This document shows, in pieces, positions 1 to 5,693 of a stretch of 5,779 nucleotides of DNA. Location of the stretch: contig CALDJV010000809.1 of the NCBI GenBank assembly GCA_937899305.1, positions 1 to 5,779 on the forward strand, in the 5' to 3' direction. Position 1 is the stretch's first letter, and every line of letters begins with the position of its first letter. This stretch comes from an uncultured Cytophagaceae bacterium. GTDB lineage: Bacteria; Bacteroidota; Bacteroidia; Cytophagales; Microscillaceae. The position numbers and the translations under genes were made by a program. The notes under the pieces were generated by a model. The model saw only the letters and a program-made list of their open reading frames with translations. It did no database searches and had not been told where the DNA came from.

Positions 1-3
1 ATT

Positions 4-615
4 TCAAAGAACTATGCCGATTTTTTTCCAGGATATACCTAAAAAGTTATGTATATTTTCGAATTTTTCCAGCAAACCGGGTAACCCTTGCAAAGCAAAT
101 CGGGCTTTTTTGAGTGAATTACTTTCGGGATCAATCGTGTAATGGACTGCAGTTCTCAAATCGGCCTTTTCTAAATTGGTAAAATGAAATGTAGCTCTTT
201 TGACGTTGCAATTGGCTAACACAGATTCGTTGAGATTGGTTTCGGTAAAATCAACTTCTTGGAGGCTACAATTTTTGAACATCGTTTTTTTGAGGTTGAG
301 TTGGTAAAACGAAGAAAAATCGAGTTGACACTCTTCAAAATCCATCTCCAACAAAAAATTGTTGCAATCAGGAAACGATAACCCCATCATCTTGCATTGT
401 TTAAAATCCACCGTTTTAAAAGCCGTTTTGGCCAACATAGCATTGCTTAGGTTGCATTGCTCAAACTGACACTCTAAAAATGAACAATTGCTCAAATCGG
501 AGTTGGCAAAGGTACAATTACTAAAAACACAGTTGTCGTATTCGGCCGTGGGCAAGGGTTGCTGAGTAAAATCTTGATTTTGATACTGTTGTTCTTCTAT
601 GATTTTGTCTAGCAT
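4..615 (-). CDS. Pentapeptide-repeat protein, Cys-rich, 203 aa
   Basis: This complete gene starts at ATG (613-615) and stops at TGA (4-6). From about residue 25 to 155 the protein reads as consecutive five-residue units with Phe or Leu at the centre, for example FSNCT, LSNCS, FKNCS, FTETN and LEKAD. That pattern builds a right-handed square beta-helix. Cysteine recurs before the last unit position (NC, EC, QC, DC), giving a cysteine-rich face. A short break near residues 84-90 (CNNFLLEMD) resembles the loop that interrupts many such helices. Residues 161-184 (IDPESN, LQGLPGLLEKF) match the C-terminal cap typical of Bacteroidota members. The family includes Qnr DNA-gyrase-protecting proteins, but most members have no known function. 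There is no signal peptide, so it is likely cytoplasmic. It is transcribed divergently from the symporter and has a strong -7 box. The tail after residue 184 seems longer than usual. The family assignment is secure and the function is unknown. Confidence 0.93.
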   Translation of the reverse strand: MLDKIIEEQQYQNQDFTQQPLPTAEYDNCVFSNCTFANSDLSNCSFLECQFEQCNLSNAMLAKTAFKTVDFKQCKMMGLSFPDCNNFLLEMDFEECQLDFSSFYQLNLKKTMFKNCSLQEVDFTETNLNESVLANCNVKRATFHFTNLEKADLRTAVHYTIDPESNSLKKARFALQGLPGLLEKFENIHNFLGISWKKIGIVL

Positions 616-653
616 GGTATCTATCTTTTGGTGAATTTGAATCTAGTTTGGGT

Positions 654-661
654 CAAATGTA
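654..661 (-). promoter_or_regulatory. Bacteroidota-type -7 promoter box
   Basis: Read on the minus strand this is TACATTTG, an exact match to the Bacteroidota primary sigma factor -7 consensus TAnnTTTG. It lies about 38 bases upstream of the pentapeptide gene ATG. Transcription would begin near 647 and leave a leader of about 30 bases. I see no clean TTTG -33 element at the expected distance, so the call rests on the -7 box and its position. Confidence 0.55.
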
Positions 662-721
662 GGGTGAAAATCGAGGTTTTTACGCTTTGAAATAGCATTT
701 TACGAAAGAAGTTATTCTTTT

Positions 722-751
722 TTTGCCAGATCTTCTCATCTTTAAGTTTTG
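722..751 (+). promoter_or_regulatory. Weak candidate promoter for the symporter gene
   Basis: A TTTG (722-725) is followed 18 bases later by AAGTTTTG (744-751). This resembles the Bacteroidota -33 TTTG / -7 TAnnTTTG arrangement with one mismatch in the -7 box. Transcription would start near 758 and leave a leader of about 59 bases. Another near match, TACGCTTTG at 681-689, has one extra base in its spacer. Neither is convincing alone. The 616-816 region holds no riboswitch or small gene that I can recognise. Confidence 0.3.
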
Positions 752-816
752 AAAAAGTCACAATGACTTAAAATGTGCTTACCCCAAAACATATATTGTA
801 GGAGTTGTACACTCAT

Positions 817-2349
817 ATGAAGAATAGAAGACGTATGCTTATGAAGAAAATTTTTACGTTCCTAGGAATTTTATTTTTAACCATTACCCAGGCCCTGGCC
901 CAAGGCAAAGCAGCCAAACCCGAAACTACAGTAATGGATGATATACTCAATGGAATCAGTAAGGCCATATTTTTTGAAGTACCTATTGGCAAAGGGGTTC
1001 CATTTGTGCTTATTTGGCTCATTTTGGGAGCCATTATTTTTACGATTTACATGGGCTTTGTCAATTTCCGTGGTTTTGGTCATGCCATTGCGGTAGTAAG
1101 AGGAAAATACGATGATCCCAACGATACTGGAGAAGTATCCCATTTCCAGGCCCTTACTGCGGCCCTTTCGGGTACCGTAGGAGTAGGTAATATTGGTGGA
1201 GTTGCTTTAGCCATTTCGCTTGGTGGTCCAGGAGCTACTTTTTGGATGATTTCAGCGGGACTTTTGGGCATGTCCTCCAAGTTTGTAGAGTGTACCCTGG
1301 GAGTCAAGTATAGAGATAAACACGCGGATGGCTCTGTATCGGGAGGCCCTATGTACTACCTCAGTAAAGGCTTGGCCATTCAAGGTAAAAAACAATTCGG
1401 AAAAGTATTGGCGGCCCTGTTTGCGGTATTTTGCATTGGTGGTTCTTTTGGGGGCGGAAACATGGTACAGATCAATCAAGCCACTCAACAATTGATTGGG
1501 GTTACTGGAGGAAAAGAAAGCTTTTTATACGACCAAGGATGGATTTTTGGCTTGTTTATGGCCGTTATAGTCGCCATCATTATCATTGGAGGGATCAAGA
1601 GCATTGCCAAGGTAACTGACAAGGTAGTGCCCTTTATGGTAGGAATTTATGTAGCCGCTGCGCTGTTTGTCATTTTTGGAAATATTTCAAAAATTGGTGA
1701 TGCTTTTACTGCTATTTTTGAGGGTGCTTTTAATGCCGAAGCCGCTTATGGTGGATTTATCGGGGTTTTGATTATGGGATTCAAACGGGCCGCTTTTTCC
1801 AATGAAGCGGGGATTGGATCAGCTTCTATTGCCCACTCGGCCGCCAAGACCGATGAACCCGTCAGTGAAGGGATGGTTGCTTTGTTGGAACCATTCATTG
1901 ATACTGTAGTAATTTGTACCATGACCGCCTTGGTCATCATTATCACTGGATCTTATCTCACTCCTGCTTCTAATGACGCCGAAGCCATTGAACTTACTTC
2001 ACGTGCTTTTGGTTCGGTGGTGAGCTTTTTCCCTACTGTACTATCTATTGCGGTTATTTTGTTTGCCCTTTCTACCATGCTTTCTTGGTCTTATTATGGT
2101 ACCAAAGCCTGGGCTTACTTATTTGGCGAAAGCAAAGCGGCTGACATTAGCTATAAAGTGTTGTTCTGCACCTTTGTAGTCGTGGGATCCGCCATTAGCG
2201 CCAAAAGTGTATTTGGTTTTGGTGATGCCATGATTTTTGCCATGTGTTTCCCTAATGTATTGGGACTTTACTTCCTGGCTCCCGAAATCAAACAAGACTT
2301 ATCGCTGTATATGAAAAAAATCAGAGGTTTGCGTAAACCCGAGAAATGA
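817..2349 (+). CDS. Sodium:alanine/glycine symporter, AGCS family
   Basis: This inner-membrane transporter of the alanine-or-glycine:cation symporter family (TC 2.A.25) should import alanine, glycine or similar small amino acids with Na+. Family hallmarks, numbered from the 817 start, are LSGTVGVGNIGGVALA near 117-132, GGPGATFWMISAGLLG near 136-151 (the region of the family signature) and AAFSNEAGIGSASIAHSAA near 325-343. About ten or eleven hydrophobic segments follow the N-terminus. The 510-residue length is at the upper part of the usual range. The frame stays open to a TTG at 805. ATG 817 is chosen because AGGAG lies at 800-804, a long 12 bases upstream. ATG 835 and ATG 841 are alternatives, and 841 begins MKKIFTFLG, a signal-peptide-like segment ending ALA-QG. 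It is a single-gene unit with its own terminator. The exact substrate cannot be read from the sequence. Confidence 0.95.
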   Translation: MKNRRRMLMKKIFTFLGILFLTITQALAQGKAAKPETTVMDDILNGISKAIFFEVPIGKGVPFVLIWLILGAIIFTIYMGFVNFRGFGHAIAVVRGKYDDPNDTGEVSHFQALTAALSGTVGVGNIGGVALAISLGGPGATFWMISAGLLGMSSKFVECTLGVKYRDKHADGSVSGGPMYYLSKGLAIQGKKQFGKVLAALFAVFCIGGSFGGGNMVQINQATQQLIGVTGGKESFLYDQGWIFGLFMAVIVAIIIIGGIKSIAKVTDKVVPFMVGIYVAAALFVIFGNISKIGDAFTAIFEGAFNAEAAYGGFIGVLIMGFKRAAFSNEAGIGSASIAHSAAKTDEPVSEGMVALLEPFIDTVVICTMTALVIIITGSYLTPASNDAEAIELTSRAFGSVVSFFPTVLSIAVILFALSTMLSWSYYGTKAWAYLFGESKAADISYKVLFCTFVVVGSAISAKSVFGFGDAMIFAMCFPNVLGLYFLAPEIKQDLSLYMKKIRGLRKPEK

Positions 2350-2378
2350 TCAGTTCGATACAGTAAAAGTATTTTGAT

Positions 2379-2410
2379 AAAAAGCAGCCTGAAAACCGGG
2401 CTGCTTTTTT
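2379..2410 (+). terminator. Intrinsic terminator of the symporter gene
   Basis: AAAAAGCAGCC (2379-2389) pairs perfectly over 11 bases with GGCTGCTTTTT (2399-2409) around a nine-base loop, and the right arm runs into a T tract ending at 2410. It lies 30 bases after the symporter stop codon. Because the arm begins with five A bases, the reverse strand also shows a short T run, so some bidirectional activity is possible. No minus-strand gene needs it here. Confidence 0.9.
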
Positions 2411-2470
2411 ATTTCTTCCATTTTACTTAGGCAGATTCAAATAAATAGCGGTGCATTTAGAGTGAACAGG

Positions 2471-2550
2471 TTTGTTCGTAGATGAGGCTATTTTTTGCGC
2501 TCATAGCTCGCTATGGGCAATAAAAATAACGAAATATACGGACGAAAATG
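2471..2550. repeat. Long imperfect palindrome, possible dispersed repeat
   Basis: The core is a hairpin: GCTCATAG (2499-2506) pairs with CTATGGGC (2511-2518) over eight bases, including one T-G pair, around the loop CTCG. After a three-by-three mismatch, TATTTTT (2489-2495) pairs with AAAAATA (2522-2528). Further out, TTCGT (2475-2479) pairs with ACGAA (2542-2546). The nested symmetry within about 80 non-coding bases suggests a REP-like or MITE-like dispersed element or a structured RNA. No T tract follows, so it is not a standard terminator. The rest of 2411-2644 is plain AT-rich spacer apart from the WD40 promoter box. Confidence 0.5.
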
Positions 2551-2620
2551 TCGCTCCAAAATGTTCAAGTTATTATTTTAATTTGCCTTAACTCCATTCG
2601 ATGTTTGTTTTTTAAAAACT

Positions 2621-2628
2621 TATTTTTG
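2621..2628 (+). promoter_or_regulatory. Bacteroidota-type -7 box for the WD40 gene
   Basis: TATTTTTG matches the TAnnTTTG consensus exactly. A TTTG lies at 2604-2607, but the 13-base gap is shorter than the usual 19 or so, so it may not be the true -33 element. Transcription would begin near 2635. That leaves only about 10 bases before ATG 2645 and about 19 before ATG 2654, which slightly favours the second start. Confidence 0.5.
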
Positions 2629-2644
2629 GTATCTCAACTAAAAA

Positions 2645-4708
2645 ATGGTTTCTATGAAATTCCAAAATACCTCATTGATCAAACTATTTACAGCCTTCAT
2701 TTATTATATTGCATTTGCTCACTTTGCCTTTGCCCAGCCGTCACAGTTGGTCATTAATATTGGCCACAATGCCCCTATTTCCAGTCTAAATTTTTCTCCT
2801 AATGGCAAATTACTAATCAGTGGTGCTACTTCAGGAGTAGTAAAATTGTGGGAGGTAAGTTCAGGGTACTTGTTGGCCGAACTCGAGCGACATGCCAACA
2901 TGGTGACCACGGCCACGTTTTCGCCAAATGGGAAGGCCATCGCCACTTGCTCCTTTGACAAAAGGATGAGACTATGGGATGTACAGACCAAAAAGAAACT
3001 GTGGGACATTGAAGCCCATGACAAAGCAATCAATGGGCTGGCTTTTTCTCCTGATGGCGCACTCATTGCCAGTGTATCATATGATAAAAAACTCAAACTT
3101 TGGAACGCGCAATCGGGCCAATTGCTCCAAACATTTGTCGGACATCAAGGAGATGTGAAATCAGTTGATTTTTCGGCCGATGGGCAACTCCTACTAACTG
3201 CCTCCGCTGATAAAACAATGCGCATTTGGGACATAGACACTGGTGAAACGGTGGCGTTGTTTCCAAAGGATACCCATTGGATAAGAAGTGCCCACTTCTT
3301 GGGAAATAACGACTTTGTTGTGTCTAAAAATTACAATGAAGAAATAAAGTTTTGGAATATCAGAGAAAGGACCATCGCTCAGGTTTGTAAAGTAAAAAGC
3401 TTGTCAGATAACCTGCTTGCTTTTCGAGATGAAAATATCATTTACTCCCAGGGTGACCAAGTCAACTTGATAGGCCTCAATAATTGTCAGGCAGCACAAA
3501 TCATATCCAAACAAGCAGGCAATATTTCATCTTTGGCCCTGTCACGAGATCAGAAAATGATCGCGATAGGTAACAACAGTTACGATATTAGTATTTGGAA
3601 AACCAACGGAGAACGAATCACCCTTATCCCCGGTTTTCGTGAGAAGTGTACCTACGCAAACTTTTCAAAGAATGGCCGCCATGTAGTCATTGCCTCCCAC
3701 ACGGGTAAAAAAGGATCATTTCTGAAGGTAACTGCCACTCATTTGTATAGTGACCTCATCAGCGCACCCATTACGTTTAACGATAAAAAAGCGGAGGTTT
3801 GTGCCATTGCGGGCAATAACCAAGAGCTCATCGCTGGATTTTATAATGGTTCTCTCGAGGTTTGGAAGATCAATGCGCAAAAAGCCCGTAAAACAAATAC
3901 GATACAAGCCCACACCAGGTACATTACTGGCCTCCACACTGCTTTTAAGGGGCATCAATTCATTACTGCTTCTGCCGACAATACCGCGAAAATTTGGGAT
4001 ACCAAAACCAAAAAAGTTTTTAAAACCCTGGAGGCCCATCGATTTCCGGTCATTGATGCCGTTTTTACTACCGATGACAAATGGGTAGTAACAGGATCAA
4101 CCGATCAAACGGCTATCTTTTGGAGTGTGGCTGACGACGGTCGGTTGGTCTACTCCAACGACTATGTCCCTTTGAGGGCGGTTGCGGTAAGTCCTACTGA
4201 GCTACGCATTGTTACGGGTAACAACCGCTCAAAAATGAAAATATGGGATATCAAAAAAAGAACGGTCATTCGATCCTTTAAGCTCAAAAGCCCAGTCAAT
4301 TCATTTGATTACTCACCAGATGGTAAAAAGCTTTTGGCTGGACTTTCCAATGGAAAAATACTGGTTTGGGATACCCGAAATTGGCGGGTTTCGGATGTAA
4401 TTAACCTCCCTAAAAGACATATTTCACGAGTAGCTTATTCACCTGATGGAAAGAAGATCATGGCCAGTTCTTGGGATGGGAAAACCAGAATATACAATGC
4501 AAGCAATTTAAAACTCATGGCCACCATTATAATTGGTCTGTCTGGCAAAAGTGAGTATGTGGTATTTACTCCAGAAGGGTATTATGACCATAACCTCAAA
4601 AAGAACAAGTTGATGTATTATGTTGATGATCAGAACAAGATGCGTTTTCCTAAAAAACAAGATCGTTTTTTCAAGAAAGGCCTTTTGGGAAATTTGCTTA
4701 GGTACTAG
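2645..4708 (+). CDS. Exported WD40-repeat protein, about 14 blades
   Basis: This 687-residue protein is built almost entirely of WD40 repeats. Residues 1-30 form a Sec-type signal peptide with a hydrophobic core and a probable cut in FAFA-QPSQ, so the protein should be periplasmic or secreted. About fourteen blades follow (36-620). Clear ones end near residues 70 (KLWE), 112 (RLWD), 154 (KLWN), 196 (RIWD), 238 (KFWN), 318 (SIWK), 408 (EVWK), 452 (KIWD), 494 (IFWS), 535 (KIWD) and 576 (LVWD). The blades near 248-276 and 328-365 are degenerate and the last ends RIYN. Fourteen blades fit two seven-bladed propellers, a platform for protein contacts with no enzymatic residues apparent. The tail (636-687) begins YVVFTPEGYYD, a motif that often joins WD40 arrays to caspase-like or other domains, but here the protein stops soon after. 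ATG 2654 (MKFQN) is an equally good start. It is monocistronic, and its binding partner is unknown. Confidence 0.92.
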   Translation: MVSMKFQNTSLIKLFTAFIYYIAFAHFAFAQPSQLVINIGHNAPISSLNFSPNGKLLISGATSGVVKLWEVSSGYLLAELERHANMVTTATFSPNGKAIATCSFDKRMRLWDVQTKKKLWDIEAHDKAINGLAFSPDGALIASVSYDKKLKLWNAQSGQLLQTFVGHQGDVKSVDFSADGQLLLTASADKTMRIWDIDTGETVALFPKDTHWIRSAHFLGNNDFVVSKNYNEEIKFWNIRERTIAQVCKVKSLSDNLLAFRDENIIYSQGDQVNLIGLNNCQAAQIISKQAGNISSLALSRDQKMIAIGNNSYDISIWKTNGERITLIPGFREKCTYANFSKNGRHVVIASHTGKKGSFLKVTATHLYSDLISAPITFNDKKAEVCAIAGNNQELIAGFYNGSLEVWKINAQKARKTNTIQAHTRYITGLHTAFKGHQFITASADNTAKIWDTKTKKVFKTLEAHRFPVIDAVFTTDDKWVVTGSTDQTAIFWSVADDGRLVYSNDYVPLRAVAVSPTELRIVTGNNRSKMKIWDIKKRTVIRSFKLKSPVNSFDYSPDGKKLLAGLSNGKILVWDTRNWRVSDVINLPKRHISRVAYSPDGKKIMASSWDGKTRIYNASNLKLMATIIIGLSGKSEYVVFTPEGYYDHNLKKNKLMYYVDDQNKMRFPKKQDRFFKKGLLGNLLRY

Positions 4709-4723
4709 CTGTTGTATTGTTTC

Positions 4724-4837
4724 GCCTTCGGCTTCGTTCAGGACTTTGGGTTACGCAAAGCGATTATTGTTTTCTTATTTTCGCAAATATGATAACAATT
4801 AAACCGAGTTCAGCAAAGCTAATTATTCCGCTTTGCG
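4724..4837. repeat. Cluster of short inverted repeats after the WD40 gene
   Basis: CGCAAAGCG (4754-4762) is the exact reverse complement of CGCTTTGCG (4829-4837). A closer partner, GCAAAGC (4813-4819), also pairs with GCTTTGC (4830-4836) around a ten-base loop. The two left arms therefore compete for the same right arm. A small GCC-TTC-GGC hairpin (4724-4732) lies upstream. The position just after the WD40 stop suggests a role in transcript ending or stability, but no T tract follows, so I do not call it an intrinsic terminator. Confidence 0.45.
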
Positions 4838-4839
4838 CC

Positions 4840-4863
4840 ACTATGGACCATCGACCGTGGACT
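4840..4863 (+). repeat. Degenerate heptanucleotide tandem repeat, copy A
   Basis: Three seven-base units run in phase: ACTATGG (4840-4846), ACCATCG (4847-4853) and ACCGTGG (4854-4860), then ACT. The order of variants matches the repeat at 5001-5032, with one ACTATGG fewer. It lies in the non-coding gap between the convergent WD40 and acetyltransferase genes. Confidence 0.7.
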
Positions 4864-4866
4864 TCT

Positions 4867-4940
4867 AACTACCAAATTGATAAATCACTGATTATAAGTA
4901 AATTACAAAACGCTTAACGCAGGGTTTAAAATTGGTAGTT
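4867..4940. repeat. Nine-base inverted repeat in the convergent gap
   Basis: AACTACCAA (4867-4875) and TTGGTAGTT (4932-4940) are perfect reverse complements separated by 56 bases of AT-rich sequence. It could form a large stem-loop or mark the ends of a small insertion. The symmetry could also be chance in a sequence of this composition. Confidence 0.3.
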
Positions 4941-4967
4941 TAAGGGGGAACAGGCAAACCGGTTTAG

Positions 4968-4998
4968 GCTATGGACTAAAGAAAACTATCAACTAAAA
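4968..4998 (+). repeat. Heptad-repeat remnants, copy B
   Basis: One intact-looking unit, GCTATGG (4968-4974), is followed by ACTAAAG, and then by ACTATCA (4985-4991) and ACTAAAA (4992-4998). These appear to be decayed relatives of the units in the copy that begins at 5001, with phase lost between them. The similarity is partial. Confidence 0.45.
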
Positions 4999-5000
4999 AA

Positions 5001-5032
5001 ACTATGGACTATGGACCATCGACTGTGGACTA
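5001..5032 (+). repeat. Heptanucleotide tandem repeat, copy C
   Basis: Units ACTATGG (5001-5007), ACTATGG (5008-5014), ACCATCG (5015-5021) and ACTGTGG (5022-5028) are followed by ACTA. This is the best-preserved copy on the plus strand. It overlaps the 3' end of the acetyltransferase gene and supplies its stop codon and last codons. It forms an inverted pair with the copy at 5496-5526. Confidence 0.8.
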
Positions 5033-5466
5033 AATAAAAATTCCATATAATACAAATCAAACCCTTCTGCCCAATAATTCTTTTGGGTCTCTTTTAGCGT
5101 AAACCCACATTTTTCATAAAACCGATACGCCAACTGAGAAGTACGTACGATGATTTGCTGAATGGTGGGGTTGTCTTGAATGTGTTGTAATCTATGGGTT
5201 ACCAACTGACTACCAATGCCGCGTCCTTTTGCTGCGTCTGCCACAAAATCCCAACTGATGTAGGCTTTACGTTCCTCTGGAAAGTAGTTGATGCCTCCTG
5301 CGCCCAACAGCGCCCCATCTTCTTCGTACACAAAGTAATCTTCCAACTCATGGTCCAAATAATGAATGAGATCTTTCAATTCCGAAGGAGCAAAAAAGTC
5401 AGGTACATTTTGATTGAATATTTGCAGGATTGCTTCACGATCGTTGGGGGTGTATGGTCTTATCAT
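5002..5466 (-). CDS. GNAT-family N-acetyltransferase
   Basis: From ATG 5464-5466 this encodes 154 residues of a single-domain GNAT enzyme, which moves an acetyl group from acetyl-CoA to an amine. The acetyl-CoA-binding motif A is clear at about residues 80-97 (AAKGRGIGSQLVTHRL, with the R-G-x-G core). Motif B follows near 122-129 (YRFYEKCGF), preceded by IIVRTSQLA. GAGGINYFPE and AYISWDFV form the central strands. The N-terminus MIRPYTPNDREAILQIF is typical of the family. The frame stays open to ATG 5490, adding eight residues (MMNLYFNT) that do not fit the fold, so the internal start is preferred. The final nine residues (SPQSMVHSP) and the TAG stop are encoded by a heptanucleotide repeat, so the natural end may have been near MEFLF. 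The substrate cannot be predicted. The gene converges on the WD40 gene, and no TAnnTTTG box is seen upstream. Confidence 0.9.
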   Translation of the reverse strand: MIRPYTPNDREAILQIFNQNVPDFFAPSELKDLIHYLDHELEDYFVYEEDGALLGAGGINYFPEERKAYISWDFVADAAKGRGIGSQLVTHRLQHIQDNPTIQQIIVRTSQLAYRFYEKCGFTLKETQKNYWAEGFDLYYMEFLFSPQSMVHSP

Positions 5467-5495
5467 GGTATTAAAATAAAGGTTCATCACTCTAA

Positions 5496-5526
5496 TAGTC
5501 CACTGTATTCAGTCCATAGTCCATAG
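5496..5526 (-). repeat. Heptanucleotide repeat, copy D, inverted
   Basis: On the minus strand this reads CTATGGACTATGGAC, then an eight-base divergent core, then GTGGACTA. Both outer blocks and the total length of 31 bases are identical to positions 5002-5032 on the plus strand, and only the eight-base core differs. It lies 30 bases upstream of the acetyltransferase start, so the gene is bracketed by an inverted pair. Confidence 0.8.
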
Positions 5527-5644
5527 CCGACTCGCGTGTATATACGCCCTATGAATCACTAGAAGCCAATAAATGATGTTAAACTGTATACTCCTTTTGT
5601 TTTTAAATTCATAGCTGACTGATCATGAGCAACTAGTGTTGACT

Positions 5645-5693
5645 AAAATCACTGTAGAGTATTGTTACTTCACTGACCTTTCGCAGTGATTTT
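5645..5693. repeat. Perfect 10-base inverted repeat with competing hairpin
   Basis: AAAATCACTG (5645-5654) and CAGTGATTTT (5684-5693) are perfect reverse complements 29 bases apart. TCACTG (5670-5675) can instead pair with CAGTGA (5684-5689) around an eight-base loop, and on the plus strand that shorter hairpin is followed by TTTTCTTT, a weak terminator-like layout. The two pairings exclude each other. No plus-strand gene precedes it, so the role is unclear. The rest of 5527-5779 shows no coding region that I can support, only a small AGACT/AGTCT hairpin inside a GTCAGC direct repeat near 5730-5760. Confidence 0.5.

Noticed and set aside
4..615. Qnr-type quinolone-resistance gene
   Set aside because: It shares the pentapeptide fold, but the sequence resembles general Bacteroidota pentapeptide proteins more than Qnr, and gyrase protection cannot be inferred.
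616..816. Possible glycine riboswitch upstream of the amino-acid symporter
   Set aside because: Glycine riboswitches precede some AGCS genes, but I could not find the conserved paired aptamer layout in this 201-base region.
2548..2757. A 69-codon plus-strand frame before the WD40 gene
   Set aside because: It spans the WD40 promoter box and overlaps the WD40 signal-peptide region in another frame. The WD40 frame is clearly the real one.
4717..4917. A 66-codon open frame in the gap after the WD40 gene
   Set aside because: It begins at TTG, runs through the inverted repeats and heptad units, has no recognisable domain and no start-site signal. It looks like open repeat DNA.
4840..5032. CRISPR array
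   Set aside because: The repeats are seven-base units in direct contact with no regular unique spacers, and no cas genes are present.
5194..5526. A 110-codon plus-strand frame opposite the acetyltransferase
   Set aside because: It is antisense to a well-supported GNAT domain and ends in the heptad repeat, with no family features of its own.
5001..5528. Insertion sequence
   Set aside because: The inverted repeats enclose an acetyltransferase and no transposase, and no target-site duplication is visible. It is kept only as a possible cassette or non-autonomous element.
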